From the NCBI RefSeq assembly GCF_021083305.1, contig NZ_JAJFAY010000002.1, positions 868,001-932,000 on the forward strand: a stretch of 64,000 nt of DNA. The letters run 5' to 3'. Positions 43,445-52,674 of this stretch are shown piece by piece. Numbering within the stretch: the stretch's first letter is position 1; each line of letters opens with the position of its first letter. The notes under the pieces were generated by a model, which had not been told where the DNA came from, searched no databases, and was given only the letters and a program-made list of their open reading frames with translations. Origin of the DNA: Haladaptatus sp. DYF46. GTDB lineage: Archaea > Halobacteriota > Halobacteria > Halobacteriales > Haladaptataceae. The position numbers and the translations under genes were made by a program.

Positions 43445-43768
43445 TCAATCTTCCGTCCAGTAGTAGAGGTCCTCTTTCCGCACGCCGCAGTTGGGACAGG
43501 TGTCCGGGAGTTCGTCGTCCAAGTCGCCCATCTCACCGCAGTTCGAACAGCGCCACATCAGTTCGGCTTCGCCGAGTTCGTGGCCCGCTCGGGCGTGTTC
43601 GACGGACAGCGCCTCGAACCCTTCGCGCATGGTGACGTAGAACCCGGCGTCGTCGAAGCCACGGATGCTCCCGAGTTTGTTTCCCTCGTCGTCGTAGACG
43701 GCCAATCCGAGTTCGAGTTTTTCCATGTCCACGTCCGCGTCCGGCGTCTCTCCTGAATCACTCACCAT
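43445..43768 (-). CDS. Rubredoxin-like zinc-ribbon protein (haloarchaeal)
   Basis: A 107-residue protein whose C-terminus carries two CxxC pairs, WRCSNCGEMGDL and DTCPNCGVRKEDLYYW, typical of rubredoxin-like zinc ribbons. The N-terminal part (LELGLAVYDDEGNKLGSIRGFDDAGFYVTM, split in two here) looks like a small beta-barrel like PRC or S1-like domains. It is a haloarchaeal family without an assigned function. The start ATG at 43768 (MVSDSGETPDADV) is chosen over a far upstream frame that is antisense to the next gene. Confidence 0.72.
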   Translation of the reverse strand: MVSDSGETPDADVDMEKLELGLAVYDDEGNKLGSIRGFDDAGFYVTMREGFEALSVEHARAGHELGEAELMWRCSNCGEMGDLDDELPDTCPNCGVRKEDLYYWTED

Positions 43769-43924
43769 GGCGGAACGTACTGCGCTCAGCATCTTAAACC
43801 CGACCGCCGTCTTGTGCTTTGCTGGCGTGTTTTCCTTCCCGCCCCGTTTTAAACTACCCTTGAATGTGCAACCGTGGAACTCAGGCGGATATGGGTTGAA
43901 TAAACGACAACCACTAGATAATAC

Positions 43925-44236
43925 ATGTTGCAGAACGAAACCGATCCGAAACGCGGGCAGGTGACGACGAACCATCAGACGATAACGCAGTGGGTGGAGC
44001 AACACGGCGGTCGTCCGGCAACGGCCGAAGCGAGCGACCACAGCGTCGGCTATCTTCGAATCAAGTTCCCCGATATGGACGAGGCGGACGAGTTGGCGAC
44101 CGTTAGCTGGCGCGAGTGGCTGAACGAGTTCGAGGCCGAAGAACTCGCGTTCGTCTACCGCGACCGAGCGGAACAGGACGACCTGAGTGTGGTGTACAAA
44201 CTCGTCGACCGGACGACGGCCGCCGAACACACATAA
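43925..44236 (+). CDS. Small conserved protein with ITQWVEQHGGRPA motif
   Basis: A 103-residue protein with TITQWVEQHGGRPATAEAS, VGYLRIKFPD and VSWREWLNEFEAEELAFVYR. This is a family of small single-domain proteins that also occurs widely in bacteria; the function is unknown. The motif order (WVE..GG.PA, LRI.FP, SWEEF...F....LAFLY) is well kept. It is followed by pheA after a 48-base gap, so they may share a transcript. The start at 43925 is likely, although MTTNHQ-like internal starts cannot be excluded. Confidence 0.65.
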   Translation: MLQNETDPKRGQVTTNHQTITQWVEQHGGRPATAEASDHSVGYLRIKFPDMDEADELATVSWREWLNEFEAEELAFVYRDRAEQDDLSVVYKLVDRTTAAEHT

Positions 44237-44284
44237 TCCACCGTTCCCGACGGGCTTTTTGCCTCCCACCCGAAATCACCCGGC

Positions 44285-45091
44285 ATGCAAGCAGTTACCC
44301 TCGGACCGGCCGGCACGTACTCGCATCGGGCCGCGAGCGCAGTCGCGGACGAAGTCGAGTTTCGCGAGTCCGTCACTGGAATCGTCGAAGCCGTCGCCGA
44401 CGGCGACTTTCCTCGCGGCGTCGTCCCCATCGAAAACAGCATCGAGGGGAGCGTCACGGCGACGTTGGACGCGCTCGCCGGCAACGACGTCGCGGTGGTC
44501 AGCGAACTCGTCACACCGATTCGACACGCCCTGATGGCACAGAGCGCGGAGTTCGATACCGTCGCCAGCCACGCACAGGCGCTCGCCCAGTGTCGGTCGT
44601 ACCTCGAAACCGAGTACCCCGACGCGAAACGCGAGGCGGTGACGAGTACCGCCCGCGGCGTCGAACACGCCCGAACCGATTCGTCCGTGGCGGCGATCGC
44701 ACACCCCGACAACGCGGAGGAGTTGGAAATCCTCGCCGAGGACATCCAAGAGCGCACCTCGAACGCGACTCGATTCTTCGTCGTCGCGCCCGCCGACGAA
44801 CGCTCGCGTGCGGGCGGGAAATCGTCGCTGGTCGTCTATCCCGGCGCGAACTATCCCGGCCTCCTGCTCTCGCTCCTCGAACCGTTCGCGGACCGCGCCA
44901 TCAACCTCACCCGCGTTGAGTCGCGCCCCAGCGGCGAACGGCTCGGCGACTACGTGTTTCACCTCGATTTCGAGGCGGGCCTGTACGAGGAGCGCGCGGA
45001 GGAAGCCCTCGAAGAAGTCGAAGCGCTCGCCGAAAACGGCTGGGTGAACCGGCTCGGTTCCTACGACACCCAACACGTCCTCGACGGCTGA
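44285..45091 (+). CDS. pheA: Prephenate dehydratase
   Basis: Converts prephenate to phenylpyruvate for phenylalanine synthesis. The 268-residue protein starts AVTLGPAGTYSHRAASAV and has GVVPIENSIEGSVTATLD, the catalytic TSNATRFFVV and a C-terminal ACT domain (SLLEPFADRAINLTRVESRP, about 185-255) for feedback control by phenylalanine. It is a monofunctional form without chorismate mutase, as in other archaea. It follows the small conserved gene by 48 bases. Confidence 0.93.
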   Translation: MQAVTLGPAGTYSHRAASAVADEVEFRESVTGIVEAVADGDFPRGVVPIENSIEGSVTATLDALAGNDVAVVSELVTPIRHALMAQSAEFDTVASHAQALAQCRSYLETEYPDAKREAVTSTARGVEHARTDSSVAAIAHPDNAEELEILAEDIQERTSNATRFFVVAPADERSRAGGKSSLVVYPGANYPGLLLSLLEPFADRAINLTRVESRPSGERLGDYVFHLDFEAGLYEERAEEALEEVEALAENGWVNRLGSYDTQHVLDG

Positions 45092-45155
45092 GAGCGACCC
45101 GACAGTCGGCTCACGCCGATGTGTCGACGTGTCCCCGTGGTGTCGCTCGGCGTGA

Positions 45156-45185
45156 ATTTTTAAGCGGTAGCGCGTCGAACGTTCG
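45156..45185 (+). promoter_or_regulatory. Promoter of hsp20 with a palindrome
   Basis: TTTTTAAG at 45156-45163 is a plausible TATA box. About 13-20 bases later lies the perfect palindrome CGAACGTTCG (45176-45185), close to the expected transcription start, 13 bases before the hsp20 ATG. It could be an operator for a heat-shock regulator. Confidence 0.45.
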
Positions 45186-45198
45186 ATGAGGCGATACA

Positions 45199-45636
45199 AT
45201 GGCCGGACGACGAAATCCTTTCGACGAAATCGAGGAACTGTTCGAACGAATGGGCCGCCAGTTCGAGGACATGGGCGACCAGTTCGGCTCCCGAGGGGCG
45301 GGTTGGCAACACGGCAGTATGTCACTCGACGTCGCGGATCATGACGACGAACTCGTCGTCACCGCCGACCTACCGGGGTTCGAGAAGGACGACATCGACA
45401 TCTCGCTTCGCGGCGAACGACTGCGCATCTCGGCCGAGAGCCGAGCCGAAACGGAGGCGGAGGACGAAGAGTACCTTCGACGCGAACGTCGCCAGCAGTC
45501 GATGAGCCGAACGCTGACGCTCCCGGAAGCGGTGGACGAGTCGGGCGTCTCGGCGGAGTACCGAAACGGCGTGTTGACCGTGACGCTCCCGAAAGCGAGC
45601 GGCGGCGACGACGCACACGACATCGAGGTCAACTGA
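45199..45636 (+). CDS. Hsp20/alpha-crystallin small heat-shock protein
   Basis: A 145-residue ATP-independent chaperone. The alpha-crystallin domain spans about 40-140: DELVVTADLPGFEKDDIDIS, LRGERLRISAES, and GVLTVTLPKAS near the end. The N-terminal region is short and acidic. Small heat-shock proteins bind unfolding proteins and hand them to refolding machines such as the thermosome at 58-60 kb. Position close to a TATA box and a palindrome suggests stress control. It starts MAGRRNPFDEIEEL. Confidence 0.92.
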   Translation: MAGRRNPFDEIEELFERMGRQFEDMGDQFGSRGAGWQHGSMSLDVADHDDELVVTADLPGFEKDDIDISLRGERLRISAESRAETEAEDEEYLRRERRQQSMSRTLTLPEAVDESGVSAEYRNGVLTVTLPKASGGDDAHDIEVN

Positions 45637-45730
45637 CGGTCCGCCACTCTCGGAAACAGTAGACGTATCGTAAACGGCGGGACTTACAGCAACCACAACT
45701 CCCTTGCTATCTCGCCGGTAATCGGGGTGT

Positions 45731-46180
45731 ATGACGCTCGATGCAGGCGACGACGCGCCCGACGTGACCGCGCAGAACCAACACGGCGAGACGGTGTCCC
45801 CGTCCTTCGAGGAACCGACGGTCGTGTACTTCTACCCCCGCGACGACACGCCGGGATGCACCGTCGAGGCGAAGCAGTTCAACACCGAACTGGAGACGTA
45901 CCACGACGCGGGCGTGACGGTGTACGGCGTCTCCACCGACGATGTCGAGAGCCACGAGGCGTTCGCCGAGAAGTTCGATCTGGAATTCGACCTGTTGGCC
46001 GACCCCGACGGGGAAATCGCGAACGCCTTCGGCATCGAAGTCGAGGACGGTTTCACCCCGAGAACCACGTTCGTCGTCGCGGACGGCACGGTGCAGGCCG
46101 TCTACCCCGGCGTGGACCCCGACGGTCACGCTCGTGAAGTCCTCCAGGAGATGCTGGACGACGAACTCGCCGCACTGTAG
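45731..46180 (+). CDS. bcp: Peroxiredoxin (BCP-type, one-cysteine)
   Basis: A 149-residue thiol peroxidase that reduces hydrogen peroxide and organic hydroperoxides. The peroxidatic cysteine is C43 in FYPRDDTPGCTVEAKQF. It is the only cysteine in the protein, so resolution must use an external thiol. The typical RTTFVVADGTVQAVYPGV is present. This is the bacterioferritin-comigratory-protein (PrxQ-type) branch. It follows the hsp20 gene with about 95 bases between them. Confidence 0.93.
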   Translation: MTLDAGDDAPDVTAQNQHGETVSPSFEEPTVVYFYPRDDTPGCTVEAKQFNTELETYHDAGVTVYGVSTDDVESHEAFAEKFDLEFDLLADPDGEIANAFGIEVEDGFTPRTTFVVADGTVQAVYPGVDPDGHAREVLQEMLDDELAAL

Positions 46181-46312
46181 CGATATCCGAATTTTCGTTC
46201 GTCGCTTTTCGTCGTTCACCGATTTCCCTTCGAGCGGACGCCATCACCGGCGGACGCTGGACTCCCCCCCGACGAACCACCGCTGACCGCGCTACTCCTC
46301 TTGTTGCCTGCG

Positions 46313-46810
46313 CTACTCCTCTCCGACTCGCGGTGCGTCTCCGCGAACTTCTCCGACGATTTCCCGAATCGTCCCGTTCGCGACGGTTTCCCATCCGTCG
46401 GGCCACTCGTCGCCCCGCTTCGGCGGTTCGAGTCCGAACGTCACGGGGGCGAACGAGACGTGTTCGAACGAGTCGGCGGTGACGTTCCCCACGAACTCCG
46501 CTATTTCCCGCTTCGAGGAGACGCCGCCCGATGCCAACTCGTAGTACCCCGTGAACACCTGTACGACCGAAATCCGGTCGTATCCATCCAAATCGCCCGA
46601 ATCGACGTAGTAGAACAGTTTCGCCGTGTTGTTCACGGGGTCGGCCCTGCGCCACTCCAGTTCGACGGCGACGAAGTGGTCGTCCGCGTGGCCGACGACA
46701 TCGACGGGAGTTCGCCCGATTCGATGTTCGGTCTCCCAGTCGAAGCGCGGCAGTCGCTCGGCGAGGGTGTCGCGAATGTGGTCGCGAACGGTTTCGGCGA
46801 ACTCACCCAC
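46313..46810 (-). CDS. PD-(D/E)XK nuclease-like protein
   Basis: A 165-residue protein. The core TPVDVVGHADDHFVAVELEW has the spaced D...ExE pattern of a PD-(D/E)XK nuclease fold, with DPVNNTAKLFYYVDSGDL following. This type is present in some haloarchaeal conserved proteins, but I cannot assign a biological role. No restriction-modification partner is nearby. The start MGEFAETVRDHIRDTLAER is at 46810. It is on the same strand as the chimeric leucyl-tRNA synthetase, 54 bases downstream of that gene's end. Confidence 0.6.
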   Translation of the reverse strand: MGEFAETVRDHIRDTLAERLPRFDWETEHRIGRTPVDVVGHADDHFVAVELEWRRADPVNNTAKLFYYVDSGDLDGYDRISVVQVFTGYYELASGGVSSKREIAEFVGNVTADSFEHVSFAPVTFGLEPPKRGDEWPDGWETVANGTIREIVGEVRGDAPRVGEE

Positions 46811-46864
46811 GAGCTGGCCGACGGAGCGGGTGCCTAAAAACGTTGCAGTCGGTGGACCGGTCTC

Positions 46865-49498
46865 TCAGTCGATGTGTATCGCGGGCCGACCCGGACGGGC
46901 CTTCGACGCCACGTCGTCATCCGCTTCGTCCGCCGTCAGCAGACGAACGTCGGCGTCGAACTCGCGCTGGAACAGCCAGTTCGCCCGTCGAAGCGCTGTT
47001 CGCTCCCGTTCCGGCGAGAGCGTTTCCGGGAGCGACTGCCGGTCCTGCTGTAACTCCTGTCCGTACTTCGCGGCGGCATCGCCCTGCTTCCGTATCTCGT
47101 CTTTCTGCATGATCTCACCGATGACGTTGTCGGCGTCCGACTCGCGGGCCGCGTCGAGTGCCTCGAACTGCCACGGCGCGGCGACGACGATGTCGATTCG
47201 CTCCGGGTCGTCGATGTCCGCGATGGTGACGATGTGCCGAACGTCCTCCTGCGTGTTCTCGACCAACTGTCGGGCGAGTTCGAGTTCGGCGGGGTCCGAC
47301 TCCGGTTCCGGCCACTCGGCCTCGACGACGAAGCCGTCGCCGCCGAGGTCGTCCCACAGTTCCTCGCAGACGTGCGGGGCGACGGGTGCCAGCAGTTTGA
47401 CGACGGTTCGCAGTCCCCGTTCGACCGTCGGGCCGTGCGGTACCGTCTCCTCGCGGTAGCGTGCGAGCAGCGAGGTCAATTCCTGTGTCTCGCGGAGCGC
47501 ACCGTTGAACGTCATCGATTCGAACTCCTCGTTCGCGATGGCGACGGTGGCGTCGATTTCCCGCTCGACGTACTCGGCGATTTCGTCGTGGTCGCCGTCG
47601 AACGACGATTCGGCGACCGATTCGACTGCATCGGCAAGTCGCTGGAGAAACTCGTGGCTCGACTTGACGCCCTCCTCGGTCCAGTCGAAGTCCTTCTCGG
47701 GTTGTGCGGCCTGCATCGTAAACAGGCGCGCCGTGTCCGCACCGTACTCCTCGACGATGCGCTGCGGCGAGACGACGTTGCCCTTGCTCTTCGACATCTT
47801 CTCGCCGTCGAGGAGCACCATGCCCTGTGCCAAGTACTCCGTAAACGGCTCACGGTGGTCGAGCAGGTCCATGTCCGCGATGGCCTTCGTCACGAACCGC
47901 GAGTACAGCAGGTGCATGACGGCGTGTTCGATGCCGCCGACGTATCGGTCGACGGGCATCCAGTCGTCCGCCCGTTCGGTGTCGAACGGTGCGTCGTCGA
48001 GGTGCGGCGAGACGTACCGCAGGAAGTACCACGACGAGTCCATGAACGTGTCCATCGTGTCCGTCTCGCGCCGCGCGTCGGCACCGCACTCGGGACAGTC
48101 CACGTGCTTCCACTCCTCGGCGGCGTCCAGCGGGTTGCCGGTGGTCCGAACGAACTCCGGCAGTTCGACCGGCAGGTCCTCGTCCGGGACGCTGACGGGT
48201 CCACAGTCCTCGCAGTGGACGATGGGAATCGGCGTTCCCCAGTAGCGTTGGCGCGAGATTCCCCAGTCGCGGAGGCGGTACTGTACGTCGTGGGCGGCGC
48301 TTTCGATGTCGCCCTCCAACCGGTCGCGGGCGTCGTCGCTGTCGAGGCCGTCGTAGCCGTCGCTGTTGACGAGGACGCCGTCCTCGGTGTAGGCCGCTTC
48401 GCTCACGTCCGGCACGTCGTCCTCGCTCGGCGCGACGACGGGAACGATATCCACGCCCATCGACGTTGCGAAGGCGTGGTCGCGGGAGTCGTGACCGGGA
48501 ACGCCCATCAGCGCGCCGGTTCCCACGTCCGAGAGGACGAAATCGGCGACGAACACCGGAATCTCCTCACCCGTCGCGGGGTTCGTCGCGGTCAGGTCGG
48601 TGGGGATCCCTTGCGGTTCGTCGCCCTCCGGGTCGGCAACCTCGTTCACGAAGTGCGTGATGTCCTCGTCCTCTTCGGCCAGTTCCTCGGCGATGGGATG
48701 GCCGGGGGCGAGCGCGAAGAACGTGACGCCGAAAATCGTGTCGAGTCGGGTGGTAAACACCTCGATGGGACCGTGTCCTTCAACGTCGAATTCGACGGTG
48801 GAACCGTGTTGGCGGCCGATCCAGTTTCGCTGCATCTGGCGGACGTTGGACGGCCAGCCGTCGAGTTCGTCCAAGTCGTCGAGGAGTTCGTCCGCGTACT
48901 CGGTTATCTTCAGGAACCACTGGTCGAGTTCGCGTTGTTCGACCGGCGTGTCACAGCGCCAACAGAGTTCCGCGTCGCCTTCGACCTGCTCGTCGGCGAG
49001 CACCGTCTCGCAGGACGGACACCAGTTGATTTCGGCGGCTTCGCGCTCGACGAGACCCCCCTCGCGGAACTGGGTGAACAGCCACTGGTTCCATCGATAG
49101 TAGTCGGGTTGGCACGTCGTGATTTCGCGCTCCCAATCGTATCCGAAGCCCATCCCCTCCATCTGCTCGCGCATCGTCTCGATGCACGAGAGCGTCCAGT
49201 CGCGCGGGTTCGTGTCGCGCTCGATGGCCGCGTTCTCGGCGGGTAGGCCGAACGAGTCCCAGCCCATCGGGTGCAGGACCGCATCGCCGTCCATTCGTTT
49301 GTACCTGGCGTAGGCGTCCGTTATCGTGTAGTTTCGGACGTGGCCCATGTGGAGTTGACCGGAGGTGTAGGGGAACATCCCGAGGACGTACGTCGGGTCG
49401 GACGCGTCGTCCGGGATGTGGAAGACGTCGGCGTCTTCCCACGCCTCCTGCCAGCGGTGCTCGATTTCCGTGTGGTCGAACTGTCGTCGTGTTTGCAT
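46865..49498 (-). CDS. leuS: Leucyl-tRNA synthetase, chimeric (bacterial catalytic core, archaeal-like C-terminus)
   Basis: 877 residues. The catalytic part is bacterial in type: HMGHVRNYTITDAYARYKRM (HMGH at 50-53), HPMGWDSFGLPAENAAIERD, a bacterial editing domain (TRLDTIFGVTFFALAPGHPI) and KMSKSKGNVVSP near residue 565. The C-terminal tail resembles the neighbouring archaeal LeuRS: GEIMQKDEIRKQGDAAAKYG, FQREFDADVRLLTADEADD and RPAIHID parallel its C-terminus. This fused domain should let a bacterial core recognise archaeal tRNA-Leu. The start MQTRRQFDHTEIEHRWQEAW at 49498 is preferred over earlier methionines. Confidence 0.93.
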   Translation of the reverse strand: MQTRRQFDHTEIEHRWQEAWEDADVFHIPDDASDPTYVLGMFPYTSGQLHMGHVRNYTITDAYARYKRMDGDAVLHPMGWDSFGLPAENAAIERDTNPRDWTLSCIETMREQMEGMGFGYDWEREITTCQPDYYRWNQWLFTQFREGGLVEREAAEINWCPSCETVLADEQVEGDAELCWRCDTPVEQRELDQWFLKITEYADELLDDLDELDGWPSNVRQMQRNWIGRQHGSTVEFDVEGHGPIEVFTTRLDTIFGVTFFALAPGHPIAEELAEEDEDITHFVNEVADPEGDEPQGIPTDLTATNPATGEEIPVFVADFVLSDVGTGALMGVPGHDSRDHAFATSMGVDIVPVVAPSEDDVPDVSEAAYTEDGVLVNSDGYDGLDSDDARDRLEGDIESAAHDVQYRLRDWGISRQRYWGTPIPIVHCEDCGPVSVPDEDLPVELPEFVRTTGNPLDAAEEWKHVDCPECGADARRETDTMDTFMDSSWYFLRYVSPHLDDAPFDTERADDWMPVDRYVGGIEHAVMHLLYSRFVTKAIADMDLLDHREPFTEYLAQGMVLLDGEKMSKSKGNVVSPQRIVEEYGADTARLFTMQAAQPEKDFDWTEEGVKSSHEFLQRLADAVESVAESSFDGDHDEIAEYVEREIDATVAIANEEFESMTFNGALRETQELTSLLARYREETVPHGPTVERGLRTVVKLLAPVAPHVCEELWDDLGGDGFVVEAEWPEPESDPAELELARQLVENTQEDVRHIVTIADIDDPERIDIVVAAPWQFEALDAARESDADNVIGEIMQKDEIRKQGDAAAKYGQELQQDRQSLPETLSPERERTALRRANWLFQREFDADVRLLTADEADDDVASKARPGRPAIHID

Positions 49499-49639
49499 GC
49501 GAGAATCCGGGTTGTTCACCATTTGTTCCGTTCTGCTTCTATACGTTGTCATCTGCCAGCGCCGCGTGCCCCTCCCGCCGTCCGTTCGCGGTCCTGTCAT
49601 GTGGACAGTTCTTTTACCGTCGCACGTCTCCGATAGGAC

Positions 49640-52540
49640 ATGAACGAGTACGAGCCGCGGGAAATCGAGTCGAAGTGGCAGTCTCGATGGGCGGAAGAGG
49701 GCCGGTACGAGGTCGACCCGTCCCAGTCAGAAGCCACCTTCGTCACAGTCGCGTATCCGTATCCGAGTGGCGGCATGCACATCGGGCACGCCAGAACCTA
49801 CACCGTTCCAGACGTGTGGGCGCGTTACCGTCGTCTGCAGGGCGACAACGTGCTGTTCCCCATCGCGTGGCACGTCACCGGAACGCCAATCGTCGGCGCG
49901 GTGGAACGCCTGAAGAACCGCGAACCGCAGCAGATGTCCGTGTTGCAGGACACCTACAACGTCTCCGACGAGGATTTGGCCGGAATGGAGACGCCGATGG
50001 GGTTCGCCCGGCACTTCATCGAGGACAGTTACAAGAAGAACATGCAGTCGTTGGGCCTGTCCATCGACTGGCGGCGCGAGTTCACGACGAACGACGAGCG
50101 GTACTCGAAGTTCATCACGTGGCAGTACGAGACGCTGAAGGACCGCGGCTTGCTGGAGAAGGGCCTGCACCCCGTCAAATACTGCACGAACGAGGGGAAT
50201 CCGGTCACGACCCACGACCTGCTGGAGGGTGAGGAGGCGGAGTTTCAGGAGTACACGCTGGTCAAATTTGGATGGCGCGCGGGCGAGAACGACGTGACGG
50301 TTCCGATGGCGACGCTGCGCCCCGAGACGGTCCACGGCGTCACGAACGCCTACATCGACCCCGACGCGGAGTACGTCGAGGCCGACGTCGATGGCGAGCG
50401 ATGGTTCGTCTCGGAATCCGCGGCGGAGAAACTGGAACTGCAGGCACACGACGTCGAGGTTCGCGACCGCTTCACCGGCGAGCGACTGGTCGGCGAACAC
50501 GTCACGAACCCCATCACGGGCGACGACGTGCTGGTCCTGCCCGCGAACTTCGTGGACGCCGAGAACGCCACGGGCGTCGTCATGTCCGTTCCGGCCCACA
50601 GTCCCGACGACTGGGTTGCTCTGCGGGAAGCAAAGGAAGATGGCGCCCGGATGGAGGAGTACGGAATCGACCTCGCCGAAGTCGCCGCAATCGAACCGAA
50701 GGCCATCATCGACGTGGAGGGCTACGGCGAGTTCCCGGCGAAGGACGCCGTGGAGGAACACGGTATCGAGGACTCCTCGGATCCGGCGCTGGAGGACGCC
50801 ACGCAGGAGGTGTACAACCGCGAGTTCCACAGCGGGAAACTGCGCGAGATGTACGGGGACTACGCCGGGGAAATCGTGGAGGACGTGCGCGACGACCTGA
50901 AGGCCGAGTTTCAGCAACAGGGGTCGTTCGGCACGATGCACGAGTTCAGCGAGGAGGTCGTCTGTCGCTGTGGCGGGGCCGTCGAAGTCGCGGAACAGGA
51001 CACGTGGTTCCTGTGTTACAACGACGAGGAGTGGAAGGCGAAGGCCCACGAGGCGGTGGCCGAATTGGACGCGATTCCGGAGAACACCCGCGAGCAGTAC
51101 GACCACACGGTCGATTGGCTGAACGAGTGGCCCTGCATCCGAAACTACGGTCTGGGTACGCGCTTGCCGTGGGACGACGACTTCGTCATCGAACCGCTGT
51201 CGGACTCGACCATCTACATGGCCTACTACACCATCGCTCATCGCATCTCGGACGTGCCCGTGGAGGAGATGGACAAGGAGTTCTTCGATACGTTGTTTTA
51301 CGGCAGCGAGGCGCAACGCGCCTCGGAAGACGCGAACGGCGACGCCGTGAGCGAGGCCGTCAAAGAACCGAACGAAACCGCGCTCTCGCTGCGCGAGGAG
51401 TGGGACTACTGGTATCCGGTCGATTACCGCTGTTCCGGGAACGATTTGGTTAGCAACCATCTGACCTTCTTCCTGTTCCACCACGCCGAGTTGTTCGAAC
51501 CGGCGAACTGGCCCCAGGGCATCTCCGTGATGGGCATGGGACTGCTGGAGGGCGAGAAGATGTCCTCCTCGAAGGGTCACGTCGTCCTGCCCGAGAACGC
51601 CATCGAGAAGTACGGCGCGGACACCGTGCGCTTCTTCCTGATGAACAGCGCGGAACCGTGGCAGGATTACGACTGGCGGAGCGAACAGGTCGAAAGCACG
51701 GGGAATCAACTGCGACGGTTCTGGAACCGGTCGTTGGAGATAATCGATGGGCCGGAGGGTGAACGCGATCTGCAACGCATCGATCGCTGGTTGCTGTCGA
51801 AACTGCAGGCGACGGTTAGAGAGGCCACCGACGCGATGGACCGGTTCGAGACGCGCTCGGCCAGTCAGGCCGCCTTCTACGGCTTCGAGGAGCACCTGAA
51901 GTGGTATCGCAAGCGCACCGACCTCGACCGACCCGGCGCGCGCTGGACGCTCCGAACCGTGCTGAACGCCCGCCTGCGCCTGCTGGCCCCGTTCGTCCCG
52001 TTCATGGCGACGGAACTTCACGAGCGCCTGACCGGTAAGCCGATAGACGAGGCCGAATGGCCGGACGTGAACGCCGACTTCGAGAGTACCGTCACGGAAA
52101 TCGAGGAATCGTTGGTCGAGGGACTGACCGACGACGTCCGCGATATCGTGAACGTGACGGACGCCGACCCCGAGACGATTCGGGTGTACGTCGCCGCCGA
52201 CTGGAAGCGGACGGTGCTCTCGGCGGTCGTCGATACCGGGCCCGACGTCGGCGCGGTGATGGGCGAAGTCATGCAGGACGAGGAACTGCGCGAGAAGGGA
52301 GACGAGGTGAACCAACTCGTGCAGAAACTCGTCGAGGACGTGCGCGAACGCCCCGACGATCACGTCGCGGTGCTGGCCAACGTGAACGAAGTCGAGGTGT
52401 ACGAGGACGCACGCGACTTCTTCGAACGCGAGTTCGACGCCGACGTCGAGGTGTACCGCGAGGGCGAAGACGTGCCCGACCCGGAGGACAAGGCGCGACA
52501 CGCCACCCCGATGCGACCGGCCATCCATCTGGAAGGCTAA
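49640..52540 (+). CDS. leuS: Leucyl-tRNA synthetase, archaeal type
   Basis: 966 residues, an archaeal/eukaryotic-type LeuRS. Motifs are FVTVAYPYPSGGMHIGHART (HIGH at 47-50), LFPIAWHVTGTPIVGAVERL, an archaeal editing domain (TLRPETVHGVTNAYIDPDAE) and KMSSSKGHVVLP (640-644). The C-terminal domain has GEVMQDEELREKGDEVNQL and FEREFDADVEVYREGED, with RPAIHLEG at the end. It is divergent from the chimeric LeuRS gene (141 bases apart), so the two share a promoter region. A normal cell needs one LeuRS; two such genes occur in some haloarchaea. Which one is essential here is unknown. Confidence 0.93.
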   Translation: MNEYEPREIESKWQSRWAEEGRYEVDPSQSEATFVTVAYPYPSGGMHIGHARTYTVPDVWARYRRLQGDNVLFPIAWHVTGTPIVGAVERLKNREPQQMSVLQDTYNVSDEDLAGMETPMGFARHFIEDSYKKNMQSLGLSIDWRREFTTNDERYSKFITWQYETLKDRGLLEKGLHPVKYCTNEGNPVTTHDLLEGEEAEFQEYTLVKFGWRAGENDVTVPMATLRPETVHGVTNAYIDPDAEYVEADVDGERWFVSESAAEKLELQAHDVEVRDRFTGERLVGEHVTNPITGDDVLVLPANFVDAENATGVVMSVPAHSPDDWVALREAKEDGARMEEYGIDLAEVAAIEPKAIIDVEGYGEFPAKDAVEEHGIEDSSDPALEDATQEVYNREFHSGKLREMYGDYAGEIVEDVRDDLKAEFQQQGSFGTMHEFSEEVVCRCGGAVEVAEQDTWFLCYNDEEWKAKAHEAVAELDAIPENTREQYDHTVDWLNEWPCIRNYGLGTRLPWDDDFVIEPLSDSTIYMAYYTIAHRISDVPVEEMDKEFFDTLFYGSEAQRASEDANGDAVSEAVKEPNETALSLREEWDYWYPVDYRCSGNDLVSNHLTFFLFHHAELFEPANWPQGISVMGMGLLEGEKMSSSKGHVVLPENAIEKYGADTVRFFLMNSAEPWQDYDWRSEQVESTGNQLRRFWNRSLEIIDGPEGERDLQRIDRWLLSKLQATVREATDAMDRFETRSASQAAFYGFEEHLKWYRKRTDLDRPGARWTLRTVLNARLRLLAPFVPFMATELHERLTGKPIDEAEWPDVNADFESTVTEIEESLVEGLTDDVRDIVNVTDADPETIRVYVAADWKRTVLSAVVDTGPDVGAVMGEVMQDEELREKGDEVNQLVQKLVEDVRERPDDHVAVLANVNEVEVYEDARDFFEREFDADVEVYREGEDVPDPEDKARHATPMRPAIHLEG

Positions 52541-52674
52541 GGTCGCTCGACCGCTTTCATCACGCTACTCGGTGGACCACACAAGATCCATTTCGTAGTA
52601 ATTATCAAAATTGTGGTCTGTCGTCAGACAGACCGTTTTTCACCGCTCCCGAGGAGGAACTCGATACGAATCAA

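Noticed and set aside
46313-46810. Restriction endonuclease with an adjacent methyltransferase
   Set aside because: The protein has a PD-(D/E)XK-like pattern, but no methyltransferase or specificity gene is near, so a restriction-modification system is not supported.
49727-52528. Long minus-strand open frame of 933 codons opposite the archaeal leucyl-tRNA synthetase
   Set aside because: It is the antisense shadow of a well-defined synthetase gene; no domain is visible and its composition reflects the codon bias of the sense strand.
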